In this document: positions 30,612 through 34,301 of the stretch, in pieces
Numbering within the stretch: position 1 is the first letter of the stretch
Layout of the letters: every line of letters begins with the position of its first letter
From: an uncultured Eubacteriales bacterium
GTDB taxonomy: Bacteria > Bacillota > Clostridia > UMGS1883
Length of the DNA: 34,301 bases
Direction: 5' to 3'
NCBI GenBank assembly: GCA_905195005.1
Contig: CAJJUC010000005.1
Coordinates: 1 to 34,301 of the forward strand
Program-made: the position numbers and the translations under genes
The notes under the pieces: model-generated
What the model saw: only the letters and a program-made list of their open reading frames with translations
The model's database searches: none
What the model was told of the DNA's origin: nothing

Positions 30612-32006
30612 TCATCCTTTTTTTGCTTTTTCAACCGCCTCGTCAATTGTTCCGACGAACAGGAACGCCGACTCGGGGAGATCGTCATGCTTGCCCTCTA
30701 TTATTTCCTTAAATCCGCGGACAGTTTCCTTAATAGGAACATATTTTCCTTTCATGCCCGTGAACTGCTCCGCAACCGAGAACGGCTGCGACAGAAATCT
30801 CTGAATTTTTCTCGCACGGCTGACGGTGAGCTTATCCTCTTCGCTCAGCTCGTCCATGCCCATAATTGCAATTATATCCTGAAGTTCATTGTATCTTTGC
30901 AGCATTTTCTGCACAGCGCGCGCAGTTTCGTAATGCTCCGTGCCGACAGTGTCGGGCGAAAGGATTCTCGATGTGGAATCAAGCGGATCAACAGCCGGAT
31001 AAATACCCTGCGAGGATATTTCACGCGAAAGCACGGTCGTTGCGTCAAGATGCGCGAATGTCGTTGCAGGCGCGGGGTCGGTAAGGTCGTCGGCAGGCAC
31101 GTAAACTGCCTGAACGGATGTTATCGAGCCCTTTTTTGTTGATGTTATGCGCTCCTGAAGCGCTCCCATTTCAGTTGCAAGCGTTGGCTGATAGCCAACG
31201 GCGGAGGGCATTCTTCCGAGAAGCGCCGAAACCTCGCTGCCTGCCTGCGTGAAACGGAATATATTGTCGATGAATAAAAGCACATCCTGGTTTTCACGGT
31301 CGCGGAAGTATTCCGCCATCGTAAGCCCCGAAAGCGCAACTCTCATTCTTGCTCCCGGCGGCTCGTTCATCTGTCCGTAAACAAGCGCCGTTTTTTCAAT
31401 AACGCCCGATTCCTTCATTTCGTTATACAAATCGTTGCCCTCACGAGTTCTTTCGCCGACGCCCGTGAACACGCTCAGACCGCCGTGCTGCTTGGCAACG
31501 TTATTGATAAGCTCCATAATAAGCACTGTTTTGCCAACGCCCGCGCCGCCGAAAAGACCGATTTTTCCGCCCTTTGCGTACGGGCAGATAAGGTCGACAA
31601 CCTTAATGCCGGTTTCAAGTATTTCGGTGGTGCTTTCCTGCTCATCGTAGCTCGGCGGATTGCGGTGAATTTCCCATCTTTCCGCGTTTTCCGGAGCAGG
31701 GAGGTTGTCAACGGGTTCGCCCAGAAGGTTAAAGATTCTTCCGAGCGTGCAATCGCCGACGGGCACGCTGATTTTGTGCCCCGTGTCCACAGCCTCCGCA
31801 CCGCGGACAAGTCCGTCCGTGGAGCTCATGGCAATACAGCGCACAACATCATCGCCGATGTGCTGCGCAACCTCCGCAACTATCTTGCCGCTGCCATGCG
31901 TGATTTCAATTGCGTTAAGAAGCTTCGGAAGCTCTCCGTTTTCAAATTTTATATCGAGAACGGGTCCGATAACTGCCGTTACCTTTCCCTTATTCATATT
32001 CTCCAT
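30612..32006 (-). CDS. atpD: F-type ATP synthase subunit beta
   Basis: Catalytic F1 subunit. The 464 residues include Walker A GGAGVGKT near residue 153, GERTREGNDL with the catalytic Glu, LLFIDNIFRFTQAGSEVSA (Walker B) and the DELSEED sequence in full (DELSEEDKL near 389). ATG 32006 follows AAGGAG by eight bases; the in-frame GTG nine bases upstream overlaps that site and is rejected. Part of the atpAGDC block. Confidence 0.97.
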   Translation of the reverse strand: MENMNKGKVTAVIGPVLDIKFENGELPKLLNAIEITHGSGKIVAEVAQHIGDDVVRCIAMSSTDGLVRGAEAVDTGHKISVPVGDCTLGRIFNLLGEPVDNLPAPENAERWEIHRNPPSYDEQESTTEILETGIKVVDLICPYAKGGKIGLFGGAGVGKTVLIMELINNVAKQHGGLSVFTGVGERTREGNDLYNEMKESGVIEKTALVYGQMNEPPGARMRVALSGLTMAEYFRDRENQDVLLFIDNIFRFTQAGSEVSALLGRMPSAVGYQPTLATEMGALQERITSTKKGSITSVQAVYVPADDLTDPAPATTFAHLDATTVLSREISSQGIYPAVDPLDSTSRILSPDTVGTEHYETARAVQKMLQRYNELQDIIAIMGMDELSEEDKLTVSRARKIQRFLSQPFSVAEQFTGMKGKYVPIKETVRGFKEIIEGKHDDLPESAFLFVGTIDEAVEKAKKG

Positions 32007-32020
32007 CGGTTTCACTCCTT

Positions 32021-32854
32021 TTATGACTGCGAGCCGGCAACAATTTCCGTGAGCTCCTGCGTTATTGCCGCCTGGCGCGCACGATTGTATTTAAGGCTGA
32101 GCTTATCTATAATTTCGCCTGCATTGTCCGTTGCCGCTTCCATTGCCGTACGCCGCGCGCTCAGCTCGGACGTCAGCGATTCGCACAATGCGCCGTAAAC
32201 CGCACCGCTTATATAGTGCGGAACAATCTGCTCAAACAGCGCCTCGGGCGAAGGGTCGTATATTATCAGGCTTTTCTTTGACGAACCGCCCTCCGTTCCC
32301 GTTATCGGCAGAACGGAACGCGTATTCGGAATCTGCGTCAGAACGTTCACAAACCCCGTGTATGAAATGTCAAGCGCCGCAAATTCGCCCTTCAAAAATG
32401 CTTCGGAAAGCTCGCGCCCGATTGCGTGGCAGTCCGATATGCTCACATCGTCCGCAACCTCGTAAATCCTTGTGAATATCCGAACGTCTTTCTTTTCAAA
32501 ATATTCAACAGCCTTTTTTCCTATCGGGAAAATAATATCCCCCGGGGAAACGCTGAGCGATTTGAACAGATTAGAATTGTAGCCGCCGGCAAGACCGCGG
32601 TCGCCTGCTATAACAATATGGCAGCGCACTGCGTTTTCGGGGCACGGATGCGTAAACGGCGATGAAAAATCCTTGTTTGAAGCGCTGATTTCATCAAGCG
32701 CCGCAAGCAGCGTTTCAAAATACGGGCGGCTTGCCTCAATGTGCTCCTTGGCGCGGCGAAGCTTGCTTGTTGCAACAAGCTCCATCGCCTTTGTTATCTG
32801 CCGCGTGTTTTCAACGCTTTTGATGCGGCTTTTTATTTTTTTCATTGAAGCCAT
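32021..32854 (-). CDS. atpG: F-type ATP synthase subunit gamma
   Basis: 277-residue central stalk of F1. The N-terminal helix MASMKKIKSRIKSVENTRQI with TKAMELVATSKLRRA, the middle ITGDRGLAGG-like block (VIAGDRGLAGGYNSNL) and the C-terminal helix (SELSARRTAMEAATDNAGEI, YNRARQAAITQELTEIVAG) are all family hallmarks. It starts 12 bases after atpA. Confidence 0.96.
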   Translation of the reverse strand: MASMKKIKSRIKSVENTRQITKAMELVATSKLRRAKEHIEASRPYFETLLAALDEISASNKDFSSPFTHPCPENAVRCHIVIAGDRGLAGGYNSNLFKSLSVSPGDIIFPIGKKAVEYFEKKDVRIFTRIYEVADDVSISDCHAIGRELSEAFLKGEFAALDISYTGFVNVLTQIPNTRSVLPITGTEGGSSKKSLIIYDPSPEALFEQIVPHYISGAVYGALCESLTSELSARRTAMEAATDNAGEIIDKLSLKYNRARQAAITQELTEIVAGSQS

Positions 32855-32866
32855 CTGTTTTCAACC

Positions 32867-34301
32867 TCATTTCGCCGCAGAAAATTTTTCCTTGCACTCG
32901 GAAACGGCTTTTTTAATCAAGGCTTCCGTTTCGTCCGAAAGCGCTCCCGTTTCGTTAATGCTGTCCGCTATGCGCGGATAATTCGAATCGATATACGAAT
33001 AAAGCTCCTGCTCAAATTCTCCGATTGCATGCACGTCGACATCCTCAAGAAGATTATTTACAACCGCGTAAATAATCACAACCTGCTTGTAAACGGGAAC
33101 GGGAGAGTTTTTGTCCTGCTTTAAAACTTCAACAATGCGCTCGCCCTGCGCAAGGCGCGCCTTGGTGTCGCTGTCAAGGTCGCTGCCGAACTGCGCGAAT
33201 GCCTGCAGCTCGCGGTACTGCGAATATGCAAGCTTCAGCGTTCCCGAAACCTTTTTCATTGCCTTTATCTGCGCGCTTCCGCCAACGCGGCTGACGCTGA
33301 TTCCGGGGTTCACGGCAGGCATGATTCCCGAGTGGAACAGCTCCGTTTCAAGGAAAATCTGCCCGTCCGTAATCGAAATAACGTTCGTGGGGATATATGC
33401 CGAAACATCGCCCGCCTGCGTTTCGATTATCGGCAGTGCGGTGAGCGATCCTCCGCCGTATTCGGGGGAGAGCCTTGCCGCGCGCTCAAGCAAACGCGAA
33501 TGAAGATAGAAAACGTCTCCGGGATAAGCCTCACGTCCCGGCGGACGGCGGATGAGAAGCGAAAGTGCACGGTAAGCAACCGCGTGCTTTGACAAATCGT
33601 CGTAAACGATGAGTGCGTCCTCACCCTTGTTCATGAAATATTCGCCCATGGTGCAGCCGGAGTACGGCGCAATATACTGAAGCGGCGAAAGCTCGCTTGC
33701 AGTTGCGGCAACAACTGTTGTGTATTCCATGGCGCCGCTTTTTTCAAGCGTGTCAACAATTTGCGCAACCGTTGATTTTTTCTGCCCGATTGCAACGTAA
33801 ACGCATTTCACGCCCTGACCCTTTTGATTTATGATTGTATCGACGGCAATTGTGGATTTACCCGTCTGGCGGTCGCCGATGATAAGCTCACGCTGGCCGC
33901 GTCCGATGGGAATCATCGAGTCAATTGCCTTAATTCCTGTTTGCAGCGGAACGCTTACCGATTTTCTTTCGATAATTCCGGGCGCAGGGGATTCAATCGG
34001 CTTGTATTCCTCCGCCTTTATTTCACCCTTTCCGTCAATCGGTTCGCCGAGCGCATTGACAACTCTGCCCAAAAGCGCTTCCCCGACAGGAACGCTCACA
34101 ACGCGCCCCGTCCGCTTTACAACGTCCCCCTCGCGGATGGACGCATCGCTTCCGAGAATAACAAGGCTGACGATGTTTTCCTCAAGATTGAGCGCCATTG
34201 CCGTTTCACCGCTCTCAAATTCAACAAGCTCGTTGCTCATGCAGTTATCAAGTCCGCTGACCTTTGCAATGCCATCGCCGACCTCAATAACGTAGCCCGT
34301 T
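32867..34301 (-). CDS. atpA: F-type ATP synthase subunit alpha, partial at the window edge
   Basis: Non-catalytic nucleotide-binding F1 subunit. The frame is open to the window end: before the internal Met at 34240 it reads TGYVIEVGDGIAKVSGLDNC, which belongs to the alpha subunit N-terminal domain, so about 25-30 residues are missing. Walker A is GDRQTGKST; ALSLLIRRPPGREAYPGDVFYLHSR and NPGISVSRVGGSAQ are typical. The remaining ATP synthase genes are probably beyond the right edge. Confidence 0.96.
   Translation of the reverse strand, partial: TGYVIEVGDGIAKVSGLDNCMSNELVEFESGETAMALNLEENIVSLVILGSDASIREGDVVKRTGRVVSVPVGEALLGRVVNALGEPIDGKGEIKAEEYKPIESPAPGIIERKSVSVPLQTGIKAIDSMIPIGRGQRELIIGDRQTGKSTIAVDTIINQKGQGVKCVYVAIGQKKSTVAQIVDTLEKSGAMEYTTVVAATASELSPLQYIAPYSGCTMGEYFMNKGEDALIVYDDLSKHAVAYRALSLLIRRPPGREAYPGDVFYLHSRLLERAARLSPEYGGGSLTALPIIETQAGDVSAYIPTNVISITDGQIFLETELFHSGIMPAVNPGISVSRVGGSAQIKAMKKVSGTLKLAYSQYRELQAFAQFGSDLDSDTKARLAQGERIVEVLKQDKNSPVPVYKQVVIIYAVVNNLLEDVDVHAIGEFEQELYSYIDSNYPRIADSINETGALSDETEALIKKAVSECKEKFSAAK

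Noticed and set aside
1..34301. CRISPR arrays, tRNA/rRNA genes, insertion sequences
   Set aside because: None seen: no regularly spaced repeats, no tRNA-like cloverleaf or conserved T-loop sequence, no transposase motifs.

Overview
The window looks like a chromosomal segment of an anaerobic, probably gut-associated member of the Clostridia (Bacillota). The pointers are a CIRCE element (HrcA regulon) before a small heat-shock gene, AGGAGG-type ribosome sites with some TTG/GTG starts, a type III pantothenate kinase with an ECF S component, three SLH repeats on a cell-surface protein, a standard F1-ATPase gene order, and the DUF5685/DnaJ and DUF4417 families that are common in Clostridia. Assignment below class is not possible from the sequence alone. 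I saw no tRNA, rRNA, CRISPR array, transposase or integrase.

Layout. 1-1363 (minus): luxS, mtnN and the start of a MATE transporter form an activated-methyl-cycle operon. 1528-3818 (plus): an intact promoter leads into about 1 kb of gene remnants (solute-binding lipoprotein start, two pieces of a GH78 rhamnosidase, the end of an SGNH hydrolase) and then an intact GH29 fucosidase, followed by a small Cys-rich protein. 4191-6263 (minus): a membrane protein, a DnaJ-TPR-Cys-rich protein and a DUF5685 protein, divergent from a CIRCE-controlled hsp20 gene (6600-7055). 7125-9607 (minus): an AT-rich accessory island holding DUF4417, a pretoxin-linked C-terminal toxin and an immunity gene, all overlapping, plus a second immunity-like gene and a frameshifted third one. 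9608-10005 is a dense regulatory region, followed by a heterodimeric ABC exporter (plus).

13541-14998 (minus): coaX and a PanT-like S component for pantothenate uptake and CoA synthesis. 15256-21063 (plus): an EF-G-like GTPase, rsmA, glyA and a fusion of an S-component-like membrane sensor to a GGDEF domain. 21064-21450 is a non-coding stretch with the look of a dispersed element and a broken signal-peptide ORF. 21451-25528 (minus): rhaB and a large rhamnosidase-like glycoside hydrolase under a consensus promoter. 25781-29443 (plus): a 979-residue SLH surface protein with carbohydrate-binding-like modules, and a TVP38/TMEM64 membrane protein. 29488-34301 (minus): the F1 part of ATP synthase (atpA partial, atpG, atpD, atpC) and a conserved single-span membrane protein.

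Taken together, the carbohydrate genes (GH29, decayed GH78, rhamnosidase-like enzyme, rhaB, SLH protein with sugar-binding modules) fit a cell scavenging deoxy-sugars from plant or host glycans. The most system-like accessory feature is the DUF4417/toxin/immunity island at 7.1-9.6 kb, in which gene overlaps tie a poorly understood DUF4417 protein to a toxin that carries no secretion domain of its own.
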